From: Wenzhouxiangella sp.
Lineage (GTDB): Bacteria; Pseudomonadota; Gammaproteobacteria; Xanthomonadales; Wenzhouxiangellaceae
Assembly: GCA_007123575.1 (NCBI GenBank)
Contig: SKKV01000298.1
Coordinates: forward strand, 1-26,632
Direction of reading: 5' to 3'
Length of the DNA stretch: 26,632 nucleotides
Part shown: positions 8,297 to 16,033 of the stretch, piece after piece
Layout of the letters: every line of letters begins with the position of its first letter
Numbering within the stretch: the first letter of the stretch is position 1
Program-made: the position numbers and the translations under genes
Notes under the pieces: generated by a model
What the model was told of the DNA's origin: nothing
The model's input: the letters and a program-made list of their open reading frames with translations, nothing else
The model's database searches: none

Positions 8297-11200
8297 CTAT
8301 TCTAGCCCGGAACCGCCCGACACTGATGAACCCGGCAAAGCCGGCTCCTCGAAGCGATCCCGAAACAACTGATCGGTCGCCTGTTCGAACCGGTCACCAA
8401 AAACCTGATCGCTGATGACATCAAATGGTGCCGTGATCGCTGGTTCGAGTACTAAATTGGGCGTTCTGGCGCGCAGCTGGTAGCCTTGTCCCAGCGCGCT
8501 GATGCTCAGGTTGTCGAAGCTGGCCACGCCGTTGCTGACGGTTTTGATCAGGGTGCCGCCAAGCTCACCGCCGCCCGGGTTGGTCTCGATACGTATTTCT
8601 ATCTCGGTGCTGTTGTCAGCATCGACAAGTAGACCGAGCGAGTCGACGACCCGCACCACCAGGCGTGGATACAGCGGCCCATTGACGACGCCGTAATCGG
8701 GCTGAGTCGAGAATGCCAGGGCAAACGGTCCGGAGCTGACAATTTCGTATAGCGAACTGGCCGAGCTGGACGTATTGTTGTCATCACCTCCGTACTCGGC
8801 CTGAATCGTCCGCGAGCCGGGGCTGGTAGACACCAGCTCACAGGCAGTCTGGCCCTGGTCCAGGTCAATCTGGCACTCCGCACCATCACCGTCAGAGATG
8901 CTGATCTGGCCAGCGGGATTCTGGCCTGCCACCACGGCAGTGACCGTGTAGGGCAGTCCGACTGTCTGCTGGTTGGCGGGGGTCAGCCCAAGGATGCTGG
9001 TCGTCGACTGCGCGCGGACAATGGCATAGCCCTGGCTATCGACATTACCGAGGTTGTTGACATTGCCAGCATAGCTGGCGGTGATGGTCTTGGCACCGGT
9101 GCTGGTCGAGCTCAGGCTGCAGCGATCGGCTGGCAGATTGATCACACAAACGTTGCCATCACCGTCGTCAACGACCACCGGGCCACTAGGTTGAAATCCA
9201 GTGAGCTCGATTTCAACCTGGTACGGCTGGTTGATAACCTGCTGTCCGGCTGGACTGATAGCGACGATCTTCAGCTCGGCTTGAGCCGGGTTGATGGAAT
9301 AATCAGTCTGATCAGCGCTGGCAGCAACGCTGTCATCGCCGGGATACACTGCGTTGATGATGCGGTTGCCGGCACTGACAGACACCAGGCTGCAACGGTC
9401 CTGTGTCTCAACGTCGAACTGACAGCTGGCGCCCAGATCATCGCTGACCGTGACCAGACCTGTCGGACTGACATCCTCGCTGTCCAGCGCAACCAGTACT
9501 TCGTAAGCTTGGCCGACGGTCTGCGCTAGAGGTGGATCAAAGCCGATGATCTCAAGGCTGCTTTCCGAGTTGACGACATTGAATGGATCGCTGAGCGAAC
9601 CGGCCAGGTTGCCGACCGCGTCATCCGCGCTCAGCCGATAGCCCGAGCCAACCGTGTCCACGCTGAGGTTCGCGTAGGTCGCCACGCCATCCACAACCGT
9701 TGCCAATCCTCCGTTACTGAGCACTGCAGACGGGTCGCCAGGAAGCAGTTGCAAATTCACCTGGGTACTGTTGTCGCTGGCCACCAGGTTGCCAGCTGCA
9801 TCACGCACGCTGATCGAAACCGCTGGGCTGATAATGCTGTCAGGCAGTACTGAGCTGGGTTGGACATCAAAGATAAGCTCGAACGGCGCGCCTGCGGATA
9901 CGTCGAACGAGTCGCTGAACGCTGAGGTCAAGCCAGCGGCGTCGGCCCGAAGGCGGAAATCGCTGCCGGCCAGATCAACGGCCAGAGCAGCAAAGGTGAC
10001 CAGCCCGGCGCTGACCGTTGTCGCAGCACCGCCAGTCAGCACGGCGCCGTCGGTGCCGTCAACCAGGAACAAGGCCACCTCGCTGCTTTCATCGCTAGTC
10101 ACCGGGTTACCAAATGCATCCTGAACCTGCACGACCACCGCCGGAGTGATCACCTGGTCAGAAACCGCGTCCTGGGGCTGAACCAGGAAGGCCAGACGAT
10201 CCGGCGCGCCGGCCACGATTTCGTAGGCGGCCGTAGCCGCCGCAGGCTGGTTGTTGGCGTCACCGGGATAGTCGGCGGTAATAGTGCGCGGACCTACGCT
10301 GGTGGATACCAGGTTACAGCTACTAGCGCTGCCCACCACAATCAGGCAACTGGCGCCCTGCCCGTCGCTGATCGTGACGGTGCCGGTAGGATTGACCCCG
10401 GTAACGGCGACGCTGACAAGATAAGGCTGGCCAACCATCTGAGAACCGGCAGGATCGATGGAACTGATCGTGATTTCAGCATCAACCGAGGTCACATCAA
10501 AGGAATCGCTGGCCGCCGGCGCCAGCACTGATTCGGCGTCCTGGGCAAACAGTTGATAAGCGGTGCCGACCGTGTCGACGCTCAAGCCGGAAAAGCTGGC
10601 CTGGCCACCACTGACGGTCTTGCCTGCGCCGCCGGACAGCAGAGCGCCGGGCGCACCGCCGCTCAAAGTCAAGCCGATCACCGTCGAATCGTCCCAGGTA
10701 ACCAGGTTGCCGAGACTGTCCAGCACCTGCACCACGACCGGCGGCGAGATGGATTCGCCGACCGCGCTGTCGCCGGGTTGAACGGCAAAGGACAGTAGGG
10801 CAGGTGCCCCTGGGAAAATATCAAAAGCGGCACTACTAGCCGGAGCCAGTTGACTCTTTCCGTCAACGGCAATCAGCGTAAAGCCTTCACCAACCTGGTC
10901 CAGGCTCAGATCGGCGAAGCTTGCCACGCCGTTGCTGACGGTCGTGGTCAACGTGCCCGCCAGATTCGCCTGACCACTTGGATCGAACGCCAGAGACAGC
11001 GTGATAACCGTGCTGTTGTCCAGACTGACGCGGTCGCCGGCAACGTCCTGAACCTCGACAATGACCGGCGGGGCGATGGCTTCTCCTATGGTTGTGCTGA
11101 CCGGCTGCTCCAAAAACGCTAGTTGGGCGGGGAACTGGGCAGCACCGTTCAAGGGCACGCTGGTACTGCCGGCGCTGCTTACGACTTCCAGTGCGCCAGA

Positions 11201-11854
11201 AAAACTGCCGTCGCCGGTCGCCTCGAAACGGATCGTGACCGTGCAGAAATCACCGCCAGACAGGATCTGCGCCTGGCAGTTCTCGGAAAGCACGGAAAAC
11301 TCGGTGTCACCGACAGCATCAATTGCAGTCACGGTCAGCTCGGTGTCAACCGGGCCCGCATTGGTCACGATAACATCAGCATCCACAGGTATGGCATCGG
11401 CAGCCACCAGACCGAACTCGAGACTGCCAGGTACTGCCTGCAGCGCAGGGCCCTGCCCCGGTTCAGCGGTGCCTGATAGTGCAACCTGGTCGTTGTCGAC
11501 GCTGGCCGCGTCGCTGAAAACGGTGAGGGTAGCGCTGAAGGTGCCGATCGCTTGCGGGCTGAATCGAACCAGTTGAGTGCAGCTTTCGCCACCAGCAAGG
11601 CTGAACGGCAACGCGGCGCAGGTGCCGCCAGGCTCAAGAAGAAAATGGGTGTCATCGTCAATGACCAGGCTGCTGACTTGGAGGCTGCTGCCAGCCGCAC
11701 CCAGATTGCTGATCGTGACTGACTCGACACTGCTATCGCCACGGGCAGCATGGAAGCCAACCTGCGCAATGGCCAACGTGCTGCCGGTCAGCAGCCAAAC
11801 CAACAGGCAAGAACCCATCAGCCACCTGGTTTTCACCATCCCCATCCTGTTCAC
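8297..11854 (-). CDS. Large secreted Ig-like repeat protein with duplicated FxDRFE tail
   Basis: A protein of about 1185 residues, probably secreted or surface exposed. I start at the GTG at 11854, which has GGGGAGG six bases upstream; ATGs at 11845 and 11839 are alternatives. A signal peptide ends near residue 30 (LAIA|Q). Two ASH-like (choice-of-anatomy) beta domains follow at about 30-129 and 137-237, each with two cysteines. Nine Ig-like modules come next. Type A modules (about 243-347, 351-454, 552-652, 658-760, 1043-1146) share a pattern of Q-P...P.V.V.V.D..GN and a GVASF..LSVD..G..Y.L core. Type B modules (about 458-547, 765-854, 858-945, 949-1038) resemble bacterial Ig-like 3 repeats (SISDGDGA, RTITA.YPGD) and each has a cysteine pair. 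The order is A-A-B-A-A-B-B-B-A. The C-terminus repeats DQVFGDRFE and DQLFRDRFE. No enzymatic domain is visible. An adhesin or surface-scaffold role is inference. It sits between rpe and trpE on their strand. Confidence 0.85.
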   Translation of the reverse strand: MNRMGMVKTRWLMGSCLLVWLLTGSTLAIAQVGFHAARGDSSVESVTISNLGAAGSSLQVSSLVIDDDTHFLLEPGGTCAALPFSLAGGESCTQLVRFSPQAIGTFSATLTVFSDAASVDNDQVALSGTAEPGQGPALQAVPGSLEFGLVAADAIPVDADVIVTNAGPVDTELTVTAIDAVGDTEFSVLSENCQAQILSGGDFCTVTIRFEATGDGSFSGALEVVSSAGSTSVPLNGAAQFPAQLAFLEQPVSTTIGEAIAPPVIVEVQDVAGDRVSLDNSTVITLSLAFDPSGQANLAGTLTTTVSNGVASFADLSLDQVGEGFTLIAVDGKSQLAPASSAAFDIFPGAPALLSFAVQPGDSAVGESISPPVVVQVLDSLGNLVTWDDSTVIGLTLSGGAPGALLSGGAGKTVSGGQASFSGLSVDTVGTAYQLFAQDAESVLAPAASDSFDVTSVDAEITISSIDPAGSQMVGQPYLVSVAVTGVNPTGTVTISDGQGASCLIVVGSASSCNLVSTSVGPRTITADYPGDANNQPAAATAAYEIVAGAPDRLAFLVQPQDAVSDQVITPAVVVQVQDAFGNPVTSDESSEVALFLVDGTDGAVLTGGAATTVSAGLVTFAALAVDLAGSDFRLRADAAGLTSAFSDSFDVSAGAPFELIFDVQPSSVLPDSIISPAVSISVRDAAGNLVASDNSTQVNLQLLPGDPSAVLSNGGLATVVDGVATYANLSVDTVGSGYRLSADDAVGNLAGSLSDPFNVVNSESSLEIIGFDPPLAQTVGQAYEVLVALDSEDVSPTGLVTVSDDLGASCQFDVETQDRCSLVSVSAGNRIINAVYPGDDSVAASADQTDYSINPAQAELKIVAISPAGQQVINQPYQVEIELTGFQPSGPVVVDDGDGNVCVINLPADRCSLSSTSTGAKTITASYAGNVNNLGNVDSQGYAIVRAQSTTSILGLTPANQQTVGLPYTVTAVVAGQNPAGQISISDGDGAECQIDLDQGQTACELVSTSPGSRTIQAEYGGDDNNTSSSASSLYEIVSSGPFALAFSTQPDYGVVNGPLYPRLVVRVVDSLGLLVDADNSTEIEIRIETNPGGGELGGTLIKTVSNGVASFDNLSISALGQGYQLRARTPNLVLEPAITAPFDVISDQVFGDRFEQATDQLFRDRFEEPALPGSSVSGGSGLE

Positions 11855-11874
11855 GACCAGCCTCCCCGCACTCG

Positions 11875-12543
11875 TCAACTCGCGCTTCCCCCGCGCAGCC
11901 TTCGGATTACCTCGCGATAGTCCTCAGCTCCAAAAATCGCCGAACCGGCGACCAGGGTATCGGCACCGGCGGCAATGATCTCGGCTGCGTTGTCCGGCTT
12001 GACGCCGCCGTCGATTTGCAGGCGGATGTCGAAGCCGGAATCGTCAATGATCTGGCGCGCCATGCGCAGCTTGTCGAGCGCTGCCGGTATGAACTTTTGA
12101 CCGCCAAAGCCCGGATTGACCGACATGATCAGCACCAGATCGACCTTGTCGATCACCCATTCCAGGACATCCAGCGAGGTGGCCGGGTTGAACACCAGGC
12201 CGGCCTTGCAGCCCTGTTCCCGGATCAGGCCCAGGCTGCGGTCAACATGGCGCGTGGCTTCGGGATGAAAGCTGATCACGCTGGCCCCGGCCTGGGCAAA
12301 GTCCGGAATGATGCGATCGACCGGGTCGACCATCAAATGCACATCAATCGGCGCGGTTATCCCGTAGTTGCGCAAGGCCTCGCAGACCAGCGGGCCGATG
12401 GTCAGGTTGGGGACGTAGTGATTGTCCATGACGTCGAAATGCACCCAATCGGCGCCGGCATCCAGCGCGGCCTGGGTGTCTTCACCCAAACGGGCGAAAT
12501 CGGCGGAAAGAATGGACGGAGCGATGACAAGCGGCTGTTTCAT
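11875..12543 (-). CDS. rpe: Ribulose-phosphate 3-epimerase
   Basis: A 222-residue TIM-barrel epimerase interconverting ribulose 5-phosphate and xylulose 5-phosphate in the pentose phosphate pathway. Family residues are present: Ser10 in APSILSADF, the metal ligands His35 and Asp37 in WVHFDVMD, His69 in DVHLMV, and the phosphate loop MSVNPGFGGQ followed by QIDGGVK and ADTLVAGSAIF. The frame stays open upstream, but the homologous start is the ATG at 12543 (MKQPLVIAPSI). It diverges from purC across a 50-nt interval. In pseudomonads rpe lies upstream of gph and trpE; here a large Ig-repeat gene follows and gph is absent. Confidence 0.96.
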   Translation of the reverse strand: MKQPLVIAPSILSADFARLGEDTQAALDAGADWVHFDVMDNHYVPNLTIGPLVCEALRNYGITAPIDVHLMVDPVDRIIPDFAQAGASVISFHPEATRHVDRSLGLIREQGCKAGLVFNPATSLDVLEWVIDKVDLVLIMSVNPGFGGQKFIPAALDKLRMARQIIDDSGFDIRLQIDGGVKPDNAAEIIAAGADTLVAGSAIFGAEDYREVIRRLRGGSAS

Positions 12544-12556
12544 CTGGGTGGGCGCG

Positions 12557-12562
12557 TATAAT
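12557..12562 (+). promoter_or_regulatory. Consensus -10 element for purC
   Basis: A perfect TATAAT lies 31 nt upstream of the GTG start of purC in the 50-nt rpe/purC divergent interval, giving a predicted leader of about 25 nt. No good -35 hexamer is seen at 16-18 bp; the site would overlap the rpe start codon, so the two genes may interfere. Confidence 0.45.
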
Positions 12563-12580
12563 CTGCCGGGTCTCGCCTGC

Positions 12581-12586
12581 ATTGTA
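12581..12586 (-). promoter_or_regulatory. Possible -10 element for rpe
   Basis: TACAAT on the minus strand lies 37 nt upstream of the rpe ATG, predicting a leader of about 30 nt. No clear -35 is visible. It is within about 20 bp of the plus-strand purC -10 element, so the two start sites would face each other. Confidence 0.3.
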
Positions 12587-12593
12587 CGCCACC

Positions 12594-13466
12594 GTGACCG
12601 ATTACCCGACACCTGCGCTTGAACGCCTTCACCAGGGCAAGGTCCGCGATATCTACGCGGTTGACGATTCGCGCCTGCTGATCGTCGCCTCGGATCGCCT
12701 GTCCGCCTTCGACGTGGTGCTGCCCGACGCGATCCCCGGCAAGGGTGAAATACTGACCCGGATTTCGATGTTCTGGTTTGGGCGCTTTGCCGACCAGGTG
12801 CACAACCATCTGCTTGAAGGCGACCTGGCCGAGATCCTGGGCGATGCCGCCCTGGCCCGGCAACTGGCCCCGCGCAGCATGCTGGTCCGTCGCTTGAAGC
12901 CGCTGCCGGTGGAAGCCATCGTGCGCGGCTACCTGGCCGGATCGGGATGGAAGGATTACCAGTCTACCGGAGCCATTTCCGGGATTGGCCTGCCGCCGGG
13001 GCTGGAACTGGCGGGCAGCCTGCCAGAGCCCATCTTCACGCCGTCGACCAAGGCCCGGGTCGGCGATCACGATGAAAACATCGACTTTGCGCGCATGCAG
13101 GCGCTGATTGGCCCGGAGCTGGCGATCCGCGTGCGCGATATCTCGTTGGCCATCTATCGCCGGGCCGCCGCCTACGCCCGCGACCGCGGCATCATCATCG
13201 CCGACACCAAGTTCGAGTTCGGCACCGACGATGACGGCCATCTTTACCTGATTGACGAGGTGTTGACGCCGGACAGCTCGCGCTTCTGGCCGGTTGACCA
13301 GTGGCGCCTGGGCATCTCCCCGCCCAGCTTCGACAAGCAGTTCGTGCGCGACTACTTAGAAACCCTGGACTGGAACAAGACCGCGCCGGGGCCAAGCCTG
13401 CCGGCCGAGATCATCGAGCAAACCCGGGCGCGCTACCTGGAAGCCGCTGCCCGGCTTCTTGATTGA
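12594..13466 (+). CDS. purC: Phosphoribosylaminoimidazole-succinocarboxamide synthase (SAICAR synthase)
   Basis: A 290-residue enzyme of the longer, yeast ADE1-like PurC class that ligates aspartate to CAIR in de novo purine synthesis. Recognisable parts are LHQGKVRDIYAVDD with the glycine-lysine phosphate loop at the N-terminus, ASDRLSAFDVVLPD, the VEAIVRGYLAGSGWKDY region, FTPSTKA and IDEVLTPDSSRFW. I prefer the GTG at 12594 (MTDYPTPALERLHQGK); a TTG at 12582 would add four residues. There is no clear ribosome-binding site for either. The gene is preceded by a consensus -10 element and followed after 45 nt by a CHCC zinc-finger gene on the same strand. Confidence 0.95.
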   Translation: MTDYPTPALERLHQGKVRDIYAVDDSRLLIVASDRLSAFDVVLPDAIPGKGEILTRISMFWFGRFADQVHNHLLEGDLAEILGDAALARQLAPRSMLVRRLKPLPVEAIVRGYLAGSGWKDYQSTGAISGIGLPPGLELAGSLPEPIFTPSTKARVGDHDENIDFARMQALIGPELAIRVRDISLAIYRRAAAYARDRGIIIADTKFEFGTDDDGHLYLIDEVLTPDSSRFWPVDQWRLGISPPSFDKQFVRDYLETLDWNKTAPGPSLPAEIIEQTRARYLEAAARLLD

Positions 13467-13511
13467 TCCCTATTACACTGGAACCCAGACCTAGCCCCCC
13501 CCAACGCTCCA

Positions 13512-13727
13512 ATGACCACGACTCCCAGCAACACCCCGGCAGACCAGAACAAGCAGCCTGCCAACGCCGAGCGGCAATACCGGGTCAGCCGCAAGGACTT
13601 GCCCTTGAGCTGCCCAACGCCGGACATGGTTCTGTGGAATTCGCATCCGCGCGTCTACCTGCCGATCGAAAAGACCGGTGAGGCGAGCTGTCCGTACTGC
13701 GGCGCGCGCTACCTGCTTGACGACTGA
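13512..13727 (+). CDS. Small CHCC-type zinc-finger protein
   Basis: A 71-residue protein with an N-terminal polar, probably disordered region (1-22) and a C-terminal zinc-finger of the CHCC family (related to the NDUFS6 C-terminal fold). The candidate ligands are Cys34, His45, Cys60 and Cys63, with the typical HPRVYLPI and CPYCGARY segments. Its function in bacteria is not well defined. It lies 37 nt upstream of the LPS ligase/glycosyltransferase gene on the same strand, and I recall similar small proteins near LPS genes in xanthomonads, so cotranscription is likely. Confidence 0.85.
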   Translation: MTTTPSNTPADQNKQPANAERQYRVSRKDLPLSCPTPDMVLWNSHPRVYLPIEKTGEASCPYCGARYLLDD

Positions 13728-13764
13728 CTTGCCCTTGAACCTGACCCGTATCGGGCCTGCCTGA

Positions 13765-15813
13765 ATGCTGCATTGGCGCACCGCGACAGATCCCAGGCCA
13801 CCTGACTGGCTGGACCGCGCATGCGCCGGTATTTTGTTCGTCAGCCTGGCGCTGGGCCTGCTGCTGCCCAAGGTGGCCGGCGCCGGCTTTCTGTTGCTGT
13901 CCCTGGCCGGCATCGTCTGGCTGAGCATCAAGGGCGGCTGGCAACTGAAAACGCTGGCCCCGCTCGAGCGATTGCTGCTGGCCGCCGTGGTGATTTACGT
14001 GCTGGTCTGGCTCGGTGCCTGGGCCTGGACAGGGCTGGACGAGAGTGGTGGCGATGGCCTGGGTCGTACCCTGCGCCTGCTGCTGATCATCCCGCTGCTA
14101 TTGTTTGTGCGCCAGCTTGCTCGCCTGGAAGCGGCCTGGTGGCAGGGTCTGACCGTCGGCGCCATCCTGGCCGGCATCTACGCCTGGTGGTTTCACTTGA
14201 CTGGCCAGGTCAGCCTGCACGAACACCGGGTCGATGGCCCGACCAATCCGATCTACTTCGGCGGCATCGCCCTGGCCTTTGCGATGATGCTGCTGGCCCG
14301 AGTCCACGACAGTGGCTTGAGCTGGCGCGCACGCGCGCTGACCGTGGCCGCGATCGTACTGGCGATTTCGGCCAGCACCTTTTCCGGCTCACGCGGCGCG
14401 TGGATGGTACTGCCGCTGCTGCTGCCGGTGTACCTGCTCACGCTCGGTGCCGAGCAGCCCCCGGTCAAACGCTACCTGACCGCCCTGGCGTTGGTCCTGG
14501 TCGCCGCCCTGGTGATGCTCAACCCGATGGTGCCAATGAGCGAGCGGGCCGGCGAAGCCGCGGCTGACCTGGCCCGGATTGCGCAGGGCGAACAGGCCGA
14601 AGGCACCCTGGGGCGGCGCGCGGTGATGTGGCAGATTTCCTGGCAGCTATTCCTAGACCGGCCGCTGGCCGGGTCCGGCCCGGGCGGTTTCCGCCAGGCG
14701 CTGGAGGCAGCGGTGACCGACGGCCATCCCGACCCTGATTTCCTCGCTTACCGGCATCCGCACAGCGCCTACCTGTCTGCCCTCAACCACGGCGGCCTGC
14801 TTGGACTCTTGAGCCTGCTCCTGCTGTTTGCCTACGTCATGCGCCACCACGTTCGAGTCTGGCATACCGGCCTGAAACAGACCCGTCTGCTGGGCTGGTC
14901 CGGGCTCGCGGCCCTGGCCACCCTGATGGTCATTGCACTGACCGAATCGATTTTCGAACGCAACGCCGGCATCATCTGGTTCGCCCTGTTTGCCGCAGTG
15001 CCGGCCGGCCTGATTCAGGCCCGACGACGGCTATTGCTGGCCAGCGCGCCGGGCCAGCGCCAGCATCGCCTGAGCGTGATTGTCATCTGCAAGAACGAAG
15101 CCGACCGAATCGGGCGCTGCCTGGCCTCCGTGGCCGACTGGGCCGACGAGGTCATTGTGCTCGACAGCGGCAGCACCGATGGCACGGTTGATATCGCGCG
15201 CCAGCACAGCGCGCAGGTTCACGAAACGGGCTGGCCCGGCTACGGCAGGCAGAAACAGCGCGCGCTGGAAATGGCCCGTCACGACTGGGTCCTGTCGCTG
15301 GACGCCGATGAAGCGCTGGACGAGGAGCTCAAGCGCGAAATAGACCATGTGCTCGCTCAAGACCGGCCCGCCCACCACGGCTACGCGCTGACCTGGCTAA
15401 CGCACGCGTTCGACCAGACCCTGTCGTTCGGCCATTGGGCTCGCACCCCGCTGCGCCTGGTTGCCCGTGAACGCGCCCATTTCACCCTGGCCGCTGTCCA
15501 TGAAAAAATCATCATGGCGCCGGACTCGCGGGTCGGGCTGCTGGAAGGCCCGCTGCATCACTGGGTATTTCGCGATATCGACCACGCTCGCAGCAAGTTT
15601 GACCGCTACGCCCGCCTGCAGGCCAGCGAGCGTCACCAGCGCGGCCGCCGGGTGCGCTCGAGTTTGACCCCCTGGTTCAAGGCCGCACTCAACTTTCTCG
15701 ACAACTACCTGCTGCGCAGCGCCTTTCTGGACGGTCGGGCCGGGTGGATGATGAGCCGGTTGCATGCGGAATATACGTGGAAGAAGTATCGGTACTTGAA
15801 GGAGTTGGGTTGA
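13765..15813 (+). CDS. Fusion of O-antigen ligase-like membrane domain and WaaE/KdtX-type GT2 glycosyltransferase
   Basis: A 682-residue bifunctional-looking protein in one uninterrupted frame. Residues 1-425 are a polytopic membrane domain of the O-antigen ligase/polymerase (WaaL/Wzy_C) class. It carries the VDGPTNPIYFGGIALAF stretch, GSRGAW at 208-213, and a large periplasmic region ending in HPHSAYLSALNHGGLLG (331-347), comparable to the conserved His motif of WaaL. Residues about 436-682 are a cytoplasmic family 2 glycosyltransferase with SVIVICKNEADRI, DSGSTDGT (467-474) and the DxD-like SLDADE (511-516), most like WaaE/KdtX core beta-glucosyltransferases. It probably adds a core sugar and joins a distal polymer to lipid A-core. 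The fusion is the odd feature. Neighbouring lpxL and waaA support an LPS role. There is no strong ribosome-binding site at 13765. Confidence 0.85.
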   Translation: MLHWRTATDPRPPDWLDRACAGILFVSLALGLLLPKVAGAGFLLLSLAGIVWLSIKGGWQLKTLAPLERLLLAAVVIYVLVWLGAWAWTGLDESGGDGLGRTLRLLLIIPLLLFVRQLARLEAAWWQGLTVGAILAGIYAWWFHLTGQVSLHEHRVDGPTNPIYFGGIALAFAMMLLARVHDSGLSWRARALTVAAIVLAISASTFSGSRGAWMVLPLLLPVYLLTLGAEQPPVKRYLTALALVLVAALVMLNPMVPMSERAGEAAADLARIAQGEQAEGTLGRRAVMWQISWQLFLDRPLAGSGPGGFRQALEAAVTDGHPDPDFLAYRHPHSAYLSALNHGGLLGLLSLLLLFAYVMRHHVRVWHTGLKQTRLLGWSGLAALATLMVIALTESIFERNAGIIWFALFAAVPAGLIQARRRLLLASAPGQRQHRLSVIVICKNEADRIGRCLASVADWADEVIVLDSGSTDGTVDIARQHSAQVHETGWPGYGRQKQRALEMARHDWVLSLDADEALDEELKREIDHVLAQDRPAHHGYALTWLTHAFDQTLSFGHWARTPLRLVARERAHFTLAAVHEKIIMAPDSRVGLLEGPLHHWVFRDIDHARSKFDRYARLQASERHQRGRRVRSSLTPWFKAALNFLDNYLLRSAFLDGRAGWMMSRLHAEYTWKKYRYLKELG

Positions 15814-15879
15814 AGGCAGGGAAAAGGGGAACCTGATCAGCGTCGTGTCTCAGCAAACGGGCGTCGATCATTTTTGGGC

Positions 15880-15958
15880 GCCGTCCTCGGGCGGTGAATT
15901 CCGCTTCAGTTCGACGCGGTGGCGAGGCCTTCAGCAAAATCCCCCACCCGAGGACGGC
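15880..15958. repeat. Intergenic long-stem inverted repeat
   Basis: Within the 220-nt convergent interval between the ligase/GT2 fusion and lpxL, GCCGTCCTCGGGCGG (15880-15894) is matched by its reverse complement at 15944-15958 with 14 of 15 positions identical, around a 49-nt loop. An outer 6-bp pair (CCTGAT at 15832-15837, ATCAGG at 16001-16006) encloses it. No protein-coding signature is convincing on either strand. No clean T-run follows the stem, so a simple terminator is not the best explanation. It may be an interspersed repeat or a structured 3' region. Confidence 0.6.
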
Positions 15959-16003
15959 TTGCGGCACCGACTTTTCTCGATGTTGCCAGCGCTAACGCGA
16001 ATC

Positions 16004-16033
16004 AGGAAGGGGAAAGGGGGAAGGAAAGAGGGA
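16004..16033. repeat. 30-nt homopurine/homopyrimidine tract abutting the lpxL stop codon
   Basis: Every base from 16004 to 16033 on the plus strand is A or G, with runs of four and five Gs arranged as a near mirror repeat. On the lpxL transcript this is a C/U-only stretch starting directly after the UAA stop, resembling a Rho-loading or RNA-binding site; on the plus strand it could form a triplex or a two-layer G-quadruplex. Confidence 0.6.

Noticed and set aside
8740..11130. Recurring similar segments that could be taken for a CRISPR or tandem DNA repeat.
   Set aside because: The period is about 270-310 bp, stays in frame and encodes Ig-like domains with diverged codons, so these are protein-domain repeats.
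15689..15967. A 92-codon minus-strand frame across the ligase/lpxL interval.
   Set aside because: It runs antisense into the glycosyltransferase gene and through the inverted repeat; there is no ribosome-binding site or family resemblance.
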